39,808 bases of DNA from Rhodobacterales bacterium (GTDB taxonomy: Bacteria > Pseudomonadota > Alphaproteobacteria > Rhodobacterales > Rhodobacteraceae), in assembly GCA_026400325.1 (NCBI GenBank), contig JAPLPF010000134.1, forward strand, positions 1 to 39,808, read 5' to 3'. Positions 16,314 through 24,122 of the stretch are shown in pieces; position 1 is the first letter of the stretch, and every line of letters begins with the position of its first letter. A program made the position numbers and the translations under genes. The notes beneath the pieces are model-generated. The model was not told the DNA's origin, did not search any database, and saw nothing but the letters and a program-made list of their open reading frames with translations.

Positions 16314-17764
16314 TCGCGGATCTCCCGCCAGCGGCGGCCGTCGCGGTGCATCAGCATCAGCGCATCCTCGGGGCCGGATGAGCCGGGGTCGTAGGTCTGC
16401 GGCTTGTCGCTGCGTGCTTCCCAGCTATCGAGGATCGGATCGGTCCAGGCCCAGGCGGCCTCGACCTCATCGCCGCGCATGAAAAGGGTCTGGTTGCCCC
16501 GGATCACGTCCATGATCAGGCGTTCATAGGCATCCGGCACATCCTCGGCCTCGGCCCCCAGCGCGTCGGCGAAGGACATGTCGAGCGGAACCTGCATCAG
16601 ACGCATGCCGCCTGGTCCCGGTTCCTTGATCATCACCATCAGGTTCATGCCTTCATTCGGCTGCAGCCTGATGACCAGCACGTTTTCGTGCCACCCCTTC
16701 GCATCGTCAAAGATCGCATGCGGTGGTTGCTTGAAGGTAATGGCAATCTCGCTCGCGCGCGCGCGAAGCCGCTTACCGGTGCGCAGGTAGAACGGCACCC
16801 CTTGCCAGCGCCAGTTCGAGACATGGACCTTGAGCGCGATATAGCTTTCCGTCCGGCTGCCCGGGTTTTCGCTGTGCGCGACATAGCCCTTTTCGCCGCC
16901 GCCGGGCCCATACTGCCCGCGCACGATATCCTCGGCCGGGACCGGCTTCAGCGCGCGGATTACCTTCAGCTTTTCGTCCCGTACGGCGTCCGGGTCAAAG
17001 TGATACGGCGGCTCCATCGCGATGAGACACAAAAGCTGCATCATGTGGTTTTGAACCATGTCCCGCATGGCGCCCGACTTGTCGTAATAGGCCCCCCGCC
17101 CGTCTACGCCCACCGTTTCGGCAACCGTGATCTGGACATGGTCGATGTATTCGGCTTTCCACAGCGGTTCGAACAGAATGTTGGCAAAGCGCACCGCCAT
17201 CAGGTTCTGGACGGTTTCCTTGCCCAGATAGTGGTCGATCCGGTAGATCTGTGCTTCGGTGAAATGCCGCGCCAGAACCCCGTTCAGCGCCCGGGCGCTG
17301 GCCAGGTCGCGGCCGAATGGTTTTTCGACGACGATCCTGCTCCACGCATCCGCGATCTCGTGCTCGTGCAGGCGCTGCGCGATGTCGCCGAACAGGCTGG
17401 GCGCCACCGAGAAATAGAAGGCGCGCACGACGTTGTCGCGCATCAATGCCTTGAGCGCAGGCCAGCCGCCGGTTCCAGTGGCGTCGATGGCCACATAATG
17501 CAGTCGGTCAAGGAAGGCTGCGATGGCGGCCTTGTCCTGGCGATCCTGCGGAACGAATTCGGCGATGGCGGCCCCGACCTGATCGCGCCAGGCCGCATCG
17601 GTCAGGTCGGCCCGCGCCGCACCTATGATGCGGCTTCCGGCCGGCATCTGACCGGCAAGAAAGCGGCGATACAGCCCGGGAAGGATCTTGCGGCGCGCAA
17701 GATCGCCCGTGCCGCCGAAGATCACCAGATCAAAGACATCGACAGGGATGACACGCGAAACCAT
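16310..17764 (-). CDS. zwf: Glucose-6-phosphate 1-dehydrogenase
   Basis: A 484-residue NAD(P)-dependent enzyme oxidising glucose-6-phosphate to the lactone, the entry to the Entner-Doudoroff and oxidative pentose phosphate routes. The Rossmann motif is FGGTGDLARRKILPGLY (about 14-30) and the active-site signature is RIDHYLGKETVQNL (about 175-188), with the catalytic His. Length is normal. It is the first gene of zwf-pgl-pgi, with caggag just upstream of the ATG. A perfect palindromic operator lies 22-34 bp upstream and a plausible promoter behind it, so the operon is probably repressed by a LacI-type regulator. edd and eda are not in the window. Confidence 0.97.
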   Translation of the reverse strand: MVSRVIPVDVFDLVIFGGTGDLARRKILPGLYRRFLAGQMPAGSRIIGAARADLTDAAWRDQVGAAIAEFVPQDRQDKAAIAAFLDRLHYVAIDATGTGGWPALKALMRDNVVRAFYFSVAPSLFGDIAQRLHEHEIADAWSRIVVEKPFGRDLASARALNGVLARHFTEAQIYRIDHYLGKETVQNLMAVRFANILFEPLWKAEYIDHVQITVAETVGVDGRGAYYDKSGAMRDMVQNHMMQLLCLIAMEPPYHFDPDAVRDEKLKVIRALKPVPAEDIVRGQYGPGGGEKGYVAHSENPGSRTESYIALKVHVSNWRWQGVPFYLRTGKRLRARASEIAITFKQPPHAIFDDAKGWHENVLVIRLQPNEGMNLMVMIKEPGPGGMRLMQVPLDMSFADALGAEAEDVPDAYERLIMDVIRGNQTLFMRGDEVEAAWAWTDPILDSWEARSDKPQTYDPGSSGPEDALMLMHRDGRRWREIRE

Positions 17765-17786
17765 GGGCTACTCCTGAGCAGGCGCT

Positions 17787-17798
17787 GTTAGCGCTAAC
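17787..17798. promoter_or_regulatory. Perfect 12-bp palindrome, LacI-type operator before zwf
   Basis: GTTAGCGCTAAC is perfectly self-complementary with the central CG typical of LacI-family sites (RCGCTAA half-sites). It lies between the proposed -10 and the zwf start, a position for repression by blocking transcription. The cognate regulator is not in the window. Confidence 0.75.
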
Positions 17799-17827
17799 GG
17801 CGTGCTTCTAACCGGCAGGGCCTCTGT

Positions 17828-17855
17828 TGTCTAGCACGCTGTCCGTCAGGATCAA
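17828..17855 (-). promoter_or_regulatory. Candidate zwf promoter
   Basis: Read on the minus strand, TTGATC (17855-17850) is followed after 16 nt by TAGACA (17833-17828). The palindrome at 17787-17798 falls just downstream of the expected start site. The -35 overlaps the end of the GNAT gene. Confidence 0.45.
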
Positions 17856-18397
17856 GGATCGCTGCCGCCGCGCGGGGGCTCTGCACCGGGCCCAAGCAGC
17901 CGCCGCATCAGGAGATCGGACTGCGGGATGCCGTCAAGCAGGAACTTTACCGTTCCTTCGGGGCGAAAACCCTGGCGCTGGTAAAAGGCTATGGCGCGGT
18001 CGTTCTGTGTCCAGACCCCAAGAGAAAGGGCGCGAAGGCCACCCGCCTCGGCCCGAAGGATGAGGGCCGCCATCAGAACCTGCGCGATGCCACGGCCATG
18101 CCAGGCCGCATCGACGTAAAAGCGCTGCACCTCGCCTTCGCTGTTCTTGGCAACCATCTGCGCCAGCCCCAGGATGACCCCTTCTTGCTCTGCGACAAGT
18201 GCCGTGACATCGGCGGCGGCCAACTGGGCGCGGATATTCCCGGGCGCATAGGTCTGGGCGCAATGGCTGTCCATCACAGCCGCATGGCCCGCCTCATGGC
18301 TGTAGGTTTGGCGAAAAAACCTTTCTGCCGCCTGGGCATAGCGGCCCGCATCACCCGGCCCGACACGACGGATGGCGGGGAGAGGCGCGCGGTTCAC
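17852..18397 (-). CDS. GNAT-family N-acetyltransferase
   Basis: A 181-residue cytosolic acetyltransferase. The acetyl-CoA loop follows the fourth strand: EVQRFYVDAAWHGRGIAQVLM (read as QRFYVDAAWHGRGIA, with the R/Q-x-x-G-x-G/A motif HGRGIA). Next come LSLGVWTQNDRAIAFYQRQGFRPEG, the motif B region with the usual Tyr, and a late GF. The substrate is unknown. The GTG start overlaps the HNH gene's TGA (GTGA, 18394-18397), so it is translationally coupled to the upstream HNH gene. Confidence 0.9.
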   Translation of the reverse strand: MNRAPLPAIRRVGPGDAGRYAQAAERFFRQTYSHEAGHAAVMDSHCAQTYAPGNIRAQLAAADVTALVAEQEGVILGLAQMVAKNSEGEVQRFYVDAAWHGRGIAQVLMAALILRAEAGGLRALSLGVWTQNDRAIAFYQRQGFRPEGTVKFLLDGIPQSDLLMRRLLGPGAEPPRGGSDP

Positions 18398-18978
18398 GCT
18401 TCGAGCTCGGCATCCCAGTACAGATAGTCCATCCAGCTTTCATGCAGGTGGTTTGGCGGGAAACGGCGGCCATGGGCCTGCATTTCCTCGGCGCTGGGGG
18501 GGCGGGGCGGGCGTCGCAGGGTCAGGCCGGACTGTCGAAGCGTCTTGTTGCCCTTGCGCAAGTTGCAGGGCGAGCAGGCAGCGACGACGTTTTCCCAACT
18601 GGTGATGCCACCCTTTGACCGGGGCAGGACGTGGTCAAAGGTAAGGTCTCCCTTGGCACTGCAATACTGGCAGCAGAATTCGTCGCGCAGAAAAAGATTG
18701 AAGCGCGTGAATGCCACGCGCTTCTGGGGTTTCACATAGTCTTTCAGCACCACGACCGAAGGTATCCGGAACTCTTGCCTTTGACTGTGGACCACCTGGT
18801 CATACTCGGCCACGATCTGCACCCGGTCCAGAACAGCCGCCTTGATCGCCTCTTGCCAGGGCCAGAGGCTGAGAGGGTAATAGGACAGCGGGCGATAGTC
18901 CGCGTTCAGGACCAAAGCCGGATAATGCTTCAGCGCTGCAGGATCGCGTACGAACTGGGTTCTGAAATCGCCGTCCAT
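18394..18978 (-). CDS. HNH endonuclease family protein
   Basis: A 194-residue protein with an HNH nuclease core in its C-terminal half: FCCQYCSAKGDLTFDHVLPRS is followed by GGITSWENVVAACSPCNLRKG. This gives the His-Asn-His metal finger plus two Cys-x2-Cys pairs that hold a structural zinc. The N-terminal part (NADYRPLSYYPLSLWPWQEAIKA) is the long conserved leader shared by this alphaproteobacterial family. It is a chromosomal, probably housekeeping copy. No toxin, phage or restriction partner is adjacent, so its DNA target and role are unknown. It is first in the HNH-GNAT pair. Confidence 0.92.
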   Translation of the reverse strand: MDGDFRTQFVRDPAALKHYPALVLNADYRPLSYYPLSLWPWQEAIKAAVLDRVQIVAEYDQVVHSQRQEFRIPSVVVLKDYVKPQKRVAFTRFNLFLRDEFCCQYCSAKGDLTFDHVLPRSKGGITSWENVVAACSPCNLRKGNKTLRQSGLTLRRPPRPPSAEEMQAHGRRFPPNHLHESWMDYLYWDAELEA

Positions 18979-19146
18979 TCCGTCAAAGACTCCCAGCCTT
19001 GCCCGTTGCCGTTCTGGCGACAGGGCGGGGGAGCCCGCCCCGACACGTCAAACTATATCTGGCGTTTCCGCCTGCGCAACCCCCAAGCACCTGCGGCATC
19101 TTGGAGTTGTCCACATCCCTGACGGGATTCGGTGACAGGCGAATGA

Positions 19147-19182
19147 CAAAGGCCCCGGGGCCGCAGCACCCCGGGGCCTTTG
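19147..19182 (-). terminator. Strong symmetrical terminator after the CO-dehydrogenase-like operon
   Basis: CAAAGGCCCCGGGG (19147-19160), 8-nt loop, CCCCGGGGCCTTTG (19169-19182): a perfect 14-bp stem ending in TTT on both strands. It starts 17 bp after the stop of the FAD subunit gene read on the minus strand, and it could also end a plus-strand transcript. Confidence 0.8.
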
Positions 19183-19199
19183 CTGGCCGTTATCGTGGG

Positions 19200-19988
19200 T
19201 CAGCCCGCTGCGGTGACTGCGCGTCCGGTCAGCACCTTGACCAGATTGGCGCGGTAGGCCTGCGTGCCATGCAGATCGCCTATCATGTCGGATGCATCTG
19301 CCGAAAGCCCGGCAATCGCGCTGGCCGAGAAGTTGGACGACAGCGCCGCCTCAGCCTCCGCCCAGCGGAAAACGCCACCGGCCGAGGCGCCAGTGACCGC
19401 CACCCGCACGCCACCCGCATATTTCGCGACGAAAACGGCGGTCAGGGCAAAGCGGCTGGCAGGCTGGTTGAACTTCACATAAGCCGCCTTCTGCGGGATC
19501 GGGAAGATCACGCTGGTGATGATCTCACCCTCTGCCAAGGCGGTGGAGAACATGCCTTGAAAGTAGTCATCCGCCGCGATCTTGCGCTTGTTCGTCACCA
19601 CCGTCGCGCCCGAGGCCAGCACCGCCGAAGGGTAGCAGGCCGCCGGGTCGTTGTTGGCCAGCGACCCACCGATGGTGCCCTTGTTGCGCACCGCCGGGTC
19701 GCCGATCCCCCCGGCAAGGGCGGCAAGCGCGGGGTAGGACGAAGCCGCCTCTTGCGCGACCACGGCATGTGACGTGGCGGCCCCGATATGCAGACCGCCG
19801 TCGCCCATGCAGACGCCCTTCATCTCACCGATGCCAGTCAGGCTGACCAGCACCGTGGGTGCCGCAAGCCGCTGCTTCATCGTCGGGATCAGGGTCTGCC
19901 CGCCCGACAGCGGCTGCGCCCCATCCGCGCCAAGCGCCTTTACGGCGTCGGCAATCGTTGCGGGTTTCACGAAATCAAAGTTGTGCAT
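19200..19988 (-). CDS. Xanthine dehydrogenase/CO dehydrogenase family FAD-binding subunit (CoxM-like)
   Basis: A 262-residue medium subunit that binds FAD and passes electrons from the iron-sulfur subunit to the acceptor. The FAD motifs are seen: LSGGQTLIPTMKQRL (about 27-41) and NKGTIGGSLANNDPAACYPS (about 102-121). It has the normal length for a CoxM/CutM-type subunit. It is the last gene of the four-gene operon, 12 bp after the large-subunit gene, and the strong terminator follows. Because the large subunit carries the form II motif, this is probably not a true carbon-monoxide dehydrogenase. Confidence 0.93.
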   Translation of the reverse strand: MHNFDFVKPATIADAVKALGADGAQPLSGGQTLIPTMKQRLAAPTVLVSLTGIGEMKGVCMGDGGLHIGAATSHAVVAQEAASSYPALAALAGGIGDPAVRNKGTIGGSLANNDPAACYPSAVLASGATVVTNKRKIAADDYFQGMFSTALAEGEIITSVIFPIPQKAAYVKFNQPASRFALTAVFVAKYAGGVRVAVTGASAGGVFRWAEAEAALSSNFSASAIAGLSADASDMIGDLHGTQAYRANLVKVLTGRAVTAAG

Positions 19989-20000
19989 GATCCAGACCCC

Positions 20001-22351
20001 TTATGCGTTCATCGCCGTCCACACCCGCGAGGGCGAGACCGGCATGTCGATATGCGTGACGTGTTTGTGCCCGCCGCGTTGAAGCGCGTCGATCACCGCG
20101 TTGACGACCGCTGGTGGAGAGCCGATCGCCCCCGCCTCGCCACAGCCTTTCACGCCCAATGGGTTGTGGGTGCAAGGCGTCTGGCAGCTGTAGTCGACGT
20201 TGTAGAACGGCACATCCTCGGCCCTTGGCATGGCGTAGTCCATGTAGGACCCCGTCAGAAGCTGGCCGTTTTCGTCATAGGTGGTGAACTCGCACAGGGC
20301 CTGGCCGATGCCCTGCCCCACGCCGCCATGCACCTGACCTTCGACGATCATCGGGTTCATGATGTTGCCAAAGTCATCGGCGCAGTGGAAGGCCACCACG
20401 TCAACCTTGCCGGTGCCTTCGTCCACCTCGACCTCACAAAGGTAGGCCCCCGCCGGGTAGGTGAAGTTGGCGGGATCGTAGAACGCCGTCTCCTCCAGCC
20501 CCGGTTCCAGCGTCTCCAGCGGGTAGTTGTGCGGGACGTAGGCCGAGAAGGCGATCTCGCCGAAGGTCTTGGCCTTGTCGGTGCCGGCGACGCTGAACTT
20601 GCCATCCTCGAAAGTGATGTCGCCTTCCGCAGCTTCCAGCATGTGGGCGGCGATCTTCTTGCCTTTGGCGATGATCTTGTCGACCGCCTTGGACATGGCC
20701 GAACCGCAGACCGCAAGGGACCGCGAGCCATAGGACCCCATACCGAACGGGATCTTCGCCGTGTCGCCATGCACGATCTCGACCGAGGATTCCGGGATCC
20801 CCAGCTTGTCCGCCACGATCTGGGCAAAGACCGTCTCATGCCCCTGCCCGTGGCTGTGCGCGCCGACCATCACCGAAAGGTTGCCCGTCGCGTTCACCCG
20901 CACGGTCGCCGCATCATAAAGGCCGACGCGCGCACCAAGGATGCCCACCAGATGGCTGGGGGCGATCCCGCAAGCCTCAATCCAGGTGCTCAGCCCCATG
21001 CCGCGCAACTTGCCCTTGGCGGCACTGGCCGCCCGGCGTTTTTCGAACCCCGCGACATCAGCCATCTCCATGACCTTGTCGAGGGTCGCGTGATAGTCGC
21101 CCGTGTCATAGGCCAGTGCCACCGGTGTGGTGTAGGGAAACATGTCGGTGGTGACAAAGTTCTTCCGCCGCACCTCGAACGGGTCAAGGCCAAGCTCGCG
21201 GCACATCTTGTCGACCACCCGCTCCAAGGAATAGGTCGCCTCAGGGCGGCCTGCGCCACGATAGGCATCGACGGGTGCTGTATTGGTGAAGACGGTCTTC
21301 ACGTTCACATAGACGTTCGGCACCTTGTAGGGCCCGGCCATCAGCGTGCCATGCAGGAAGGTGGGCGTCACTGTCGAGAAGTTCGACAGGTACGCGCCGA
21401 CATTCGCCAAGGTCTCGGTCCGGAAGGCGATGAAGTTGCCCTCAAGATCACAGGCAAGCTCGATCTTCGTCACGTGGTCTCTGCCATGCGCGTCCGACAG
21501 GAAGGACTCGCTGCGTTCCGCCGTCCAGCGCACCGGGCCAGCGCCTCTTCGCCGTAGTGATAGATCTTCGACCCGAAGCCGCCGCCCACATCGGGGGCCA
21601 CGACCTGCAGCTTGTTCTCCGGAATGCCAAGCACGAAAGCCGCCACCAGAAGCCGCGTCAGGTGCGGGTTCTGGCTGGTGGTGGTCAGCTTGTAATCCTG
21701 CGTGCCGGGGAAGAATTCACCGATCGAAGCGCGCGGTTCCATCGCGTTCGGCACCAGACGGTTGTTCACCAGTTCCAGCGTGGTGACATGGGGCGCGGAC
21801 TTGATCGCCGCATCGACCTTGGCGCGGTTGTCCTCGATCCAGCCCCAGTCATAGCAGACGTTGTCGGGGATCTCGTCATGCACGCGGTTGGAGGCGTTTG
21901 CCACCGCAGCGGCCATGTTGACGACCGCGGGCAGTTCCTCGATCTCGCTGTCATCGGCGATCACCTGTGCTGCATCGCGTGCCTGCTGGTAGGTCTCGGC
22001 CACCACGGCGGCGTAGGCGTCGCCAACGTGGCGCACCTTGCCATGCGCCAGCACCGGGCGCTTCGGTTCGCGCATTGGCGTGCCGTCGCGGCTGTTGATC
22101 AGCCAGCCCGCCGGGTTGCCGCCGACAGCAGCAAAATCCTCACCGGTAAAAACAGCCAGAACGCCCGGCATCGCGGCGGCAGCAGCGGTATCGACCCGCT
22201 TGATCCGGCCATGCGCCACGGTTGACCGTACCATCACCGCATGGGCCTGCCCGGCGATGTTCATGTCATCGGTATAGGTCCCCTTTCCGGTCAGAAAGCG
22301 GATATCCTCACGGCGCTTCGAGCTTGCGCCAATTCCATGATCCTTCGGCAT
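20001..22351 (-). pseudogene. Form II CoxL-like molybdenum-binding large subunit, broken by internal deletion/frameshift
   Basis: Large molybdopterin-cytosine-dinucleotide subunit of an aerobic CO dehydrogenase-like hydroxylase. The N-terminal half runs from ATG 22351 to about 21539 (KDHGIGASSKRREDIRFLTG near the start, PDVGGGFGSKIYHYGEEAL at the end). The rest continues in another frame from about 21536 (PVRWTAERSESFLSDAHGRDH) to the stop at 20001. About 10 residues that family members carry between the YGEEAL-equivalent and PVRW are missing and the frame shifts, implying loss of about 28 or 31 nt. The active-site loop is AYRGAGR (21246-21266), the form II signature, not AYxCSFR of genuine CO dehydrogenase. 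The terminal GCGEAGAIGSP with the catalytic Glu is intact. It lies 11 bp after coxS. As read it cannot give a full-length enzyme. A sequencing or assembly error is possible. Confidence 0.88.
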
Positions 22352-22362
22352 CGTGCGTCCCC

Positions 22363-22848
22363 CTATTCGGCGGCCAAGGCGCTGACGTCCTGCCCGGAGG
22401 CAGCCATCACGGCCTTGACGATGTTGTGGTATCCCGTGCAGCGGCAGATGTTGCCGTCCAGGTAGTGGCGCACCTCATGTTCGCTGGGCTTGGGGTTTTC
22501 CGCCAGCAGCGCCGCCGCCGACATCACCATGCCCGGCGTGCAGAACCCGCATTGCAGCCCGTGATGATCCTGAAACGCCTGCTGGATCACACCAAGCGAG
22601 CCATCGGCATTTGCCATGCCTTCAATCGTGCGCACATCGGCGCCCGCCACGTCCTGCGCGAACACAGTGCAGCTTTTCACCGGCTTGCCGTCGACATGCA
22701 CCACGCAAGCGCCGCACTGGCTGGTGTCGCAACCGACGTGGGTGCCGGTAAGTCTGAGTCCGTCGCGCAAATAGGCTGACAGCAATGTCCGCCCCTCGGT
22801 TTCGGCCGAAACGGACTTGCCGTTCACGGTCATGGTGACTTTGGTCAT
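22363..22848 (-). CDS. 2Fe-2S small subunit of CO-dehydrogenase-like hydroxylase (CoxS-like)
   Basis: A 161-residue electron-transfer subunit with two 2Fe-2S clusters. The plant-type cluster ligands are Cys40, 45, 48 and 60 ([19 protein letters not shown]), and the C-terminal cluster uses Cys100, 103, 135 and 137 (CGFCTPGM ... ICRCTGY). The complete set argues for a functional subunit. I choose the ATG at 22848 because gggagg (22860-22855) lies 6 nt in front of it; the ATG at 22854 would touch the ribosome site. It sits between coxG and coxL and is transcribed with both. Confidence 0.95.
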   Translation of the reverse strand: MTKVTMTVNGKSVSAETEGRTLLSAYLRDGLRLTGTHVGCDTSQCGACVVHVDGKPVKSCTVFAQDVAGADVRTIEGMANADGSLGVIQQAFQDHHGLQCGFCTPGMVMSAAALLAENPKPSEHEVRHYLDGNICRCTGYHNIVKAVMAASGQDVSALAAE

Positions 22849-22887
22849 TCTCATCCTCCCTTGGATAATCCTGGGTATGGTGACGGA

Positions 22888-23409
22888 TCAGCCCCCGACA
22901 AGGCGCTTGAACCATCCCTTTTTGGGTGTGTCCGTTGTTTCGGTGTCGGTCGGGGCTGGCTCCTCCTCCGGGCCCTCCACCGCATCCTGAAAGCGGGTGA
23001 AGAATTCATCCGCCATCTTCTTGGCAAAGCCGTCGATGATGCGGCTGCCAAGCTGGGCGATCTTGCCGCCGACCGACGCATCGACCTCATAACTCAGGCG
23101 GGTGCCGTCGGTGGTGGCGTCCAGCGTCACGTCGGCCCCGCCCTTGGCAAAACCCGCGACCCCGCCCTTGCCTTCACCCGCGATGCGCAGGGACTTGCCC
23201 TCGACGATGTCCGAAAGGTGGACAACGCCGGTAAAGGTGGCACTGACCGGGCCGACCTTCTGCTTGACCACCGCCTCGTAGCCGTCAGTGACCGACCCTG
23301 CCAGCGATTGGCAGCCCGGGATGCAGGCTTTCAGCACCTCGGGGTCAAGGATTGCCTGCCAGACCATGGCGGGCGTGGCCCTGATTTCGCGGCTGTCACT
23401 CAGCTTCAT
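22888..23409 (-). CDS. coxG: CoxG-like SRPBCC protein (CO dehydrogenase subunit G family)
   Basis: A 173-residue START/SRPBCC-fold protein. Typical phrases are REIRATPAMVWQAILDPEVLKACIPGC, VVKQKVGPVSATFTGVV and LSYEVDASVGGKIAQLGSRII. A Pro/Glu/Thr-rich linker and a short basic, aromatic tail (KKGWFKRLVGG) follow; in CoxG proteins this region helps recruit the enzyme to the membrane. The start is ATG 23409; the longer frame up to 23670 has no family content. It is the first gene of the operon coxG-coxS-coxL-coxM and is divergent from the lytic transglycosylase gene. Confidence 0.92.
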   Translation of the reverse strand: MKLSDSREIRATPAMVWQAILDPEVLKACIPGCQSLAGSVTDGYEAVVKQKVGPVSATFTGVVHLSDIVEGKSLRIAGEGKGGVAGFAKGGADVTLDATTDGTRLSYEVDASVGGKIAQLGSRIIDGFAKKMADEFFTRFQDAVEGPEEEPAPTDTETTDTPKKGWFKRLVGG

Positions 23410-23549
23410 GGATTGATTCCCCCCCGCCCCACGGCCCGAGACTAAGCCAAACCCCGCAAGATCTAAGCGAATTCTTGCACCCTCGGCCGAAAAACTCCGT
23501 GACGCATCGCCGCTTGCCGCCGACGCCCGTTCGGCCCGAAGGTCAGGGC

Positions 23550-23578
23550 TTGCAGCTTGCTGCCCCGACCGGCTAAGT
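23550..23578 (+). promoter_or_regulatory. Candidate promoter of the lytic transglycosylase gene
   Basis: TTGCAG (23550-23555), a 17-nt spacer and CTAAGT (23573-23578) lie 28 bp before the ATG. The match is modest. The opposite strand of this 196-bp gap must hold the cox operon promoter, which I could not pinpoint. Confidence 0.3.
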
Positions 23579-23605
23579 CCCCTGCAAATCGTCTCGGAGC
23601 TTTGC

Positions 23606-24067
23606 ATGTCCCTTTCCCGCCGTCGCCTGATAGCCCTTGGCGCCGCCGCCCTTTTGTCCGCGTGTGGCACCCGGGCCGAGCGCGTCGACCGATCGGATCT
23701 TTACCCCGGCGAGACTGCGGAAATGCGCGCCCTGATCGTCAAGTATTCCGAGATCCACGAAATTCCCGAAAGCCTTATGCACCGGATCATCCAGCGCGAA
23801 AGCGGATACAATGCGGCAGCACGCAATGGCCCCTATTACGGGCTGATGCAGATCCTGCCACAGACCGCACGCACCATGGGCTATGACGGCGCGCCCGCAG
23901 GGCTTCTGGATGCAGAGACCAACCTGAAATATGCTGGCAAATATCTGCGCGGCGCCTGGCTGGTGTCACGCGGCGACGAAGATGAGGCGGTGAAGTGGTA
24001 CGCCTCGGGGTACTACTATGAGGCAAAGCGTCTGGGATTGCTGGAAGAAACCGGCCTTCGGGCGTAA
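23606..24067 (+). CDS. Lytic transglycosylase (SLT domain) lipoprotein
   Basis: A 153-residue periplasmic muramidase-type lyase that cleaves peptidoglycan glycan strands. The lipoprotein signal (MSLSRRRLIALGAAALLSAC) has lipobox LSAC with Cys20. The SLT core has the catalytic Glu65 in IIQRESGYNA, then GPYYGLMQILPQTARTMGY (written in two adjacent pieces, NGPYYGLMQILPQTA and RTMGYDG) and the terminal NLKYAGKYLRGAW. It is a short single-domain form. A ggag lies upstream of the ATG. It is convergent with the mttB-like gene, 55 bp apart. Confidence 0.92.
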   Translation: MSLSRRRLIALGAAALLSACGTRAERVDRSDLYPGETAEMRALIVKYSEIHEIPESLMHRIIQRESGYNAAARNGPYYGLMQILPQTARTMGYDGAPAGLLDAETNLKYAGKYLRGAWLVSRGDEDEAVKWYASGYYYEAKRLGLLEETGLRA

Positions 24068-24122
24068 GGCGAGATTTCTTCGAAGCAGTCTGCGAAATTC
24101 TTTCAAGAATCCTGGCTGCCGC

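Noticed and set aside
19788-21557. Long plus-strand open frame opposite the CoxL-like gene
   Set aside because: Antisense shadow of the molybdenum subunit; no domain and composition of a reverse-complement frame.
24097-24110. ATTCTTTCAAGAAT as a bidirectional terminator between the transglycosylase and mttB-like genes
   Set aside because: The stem is only 5-6 bp, AT-rich and without a useful T-tract; too weak to call a terminator.
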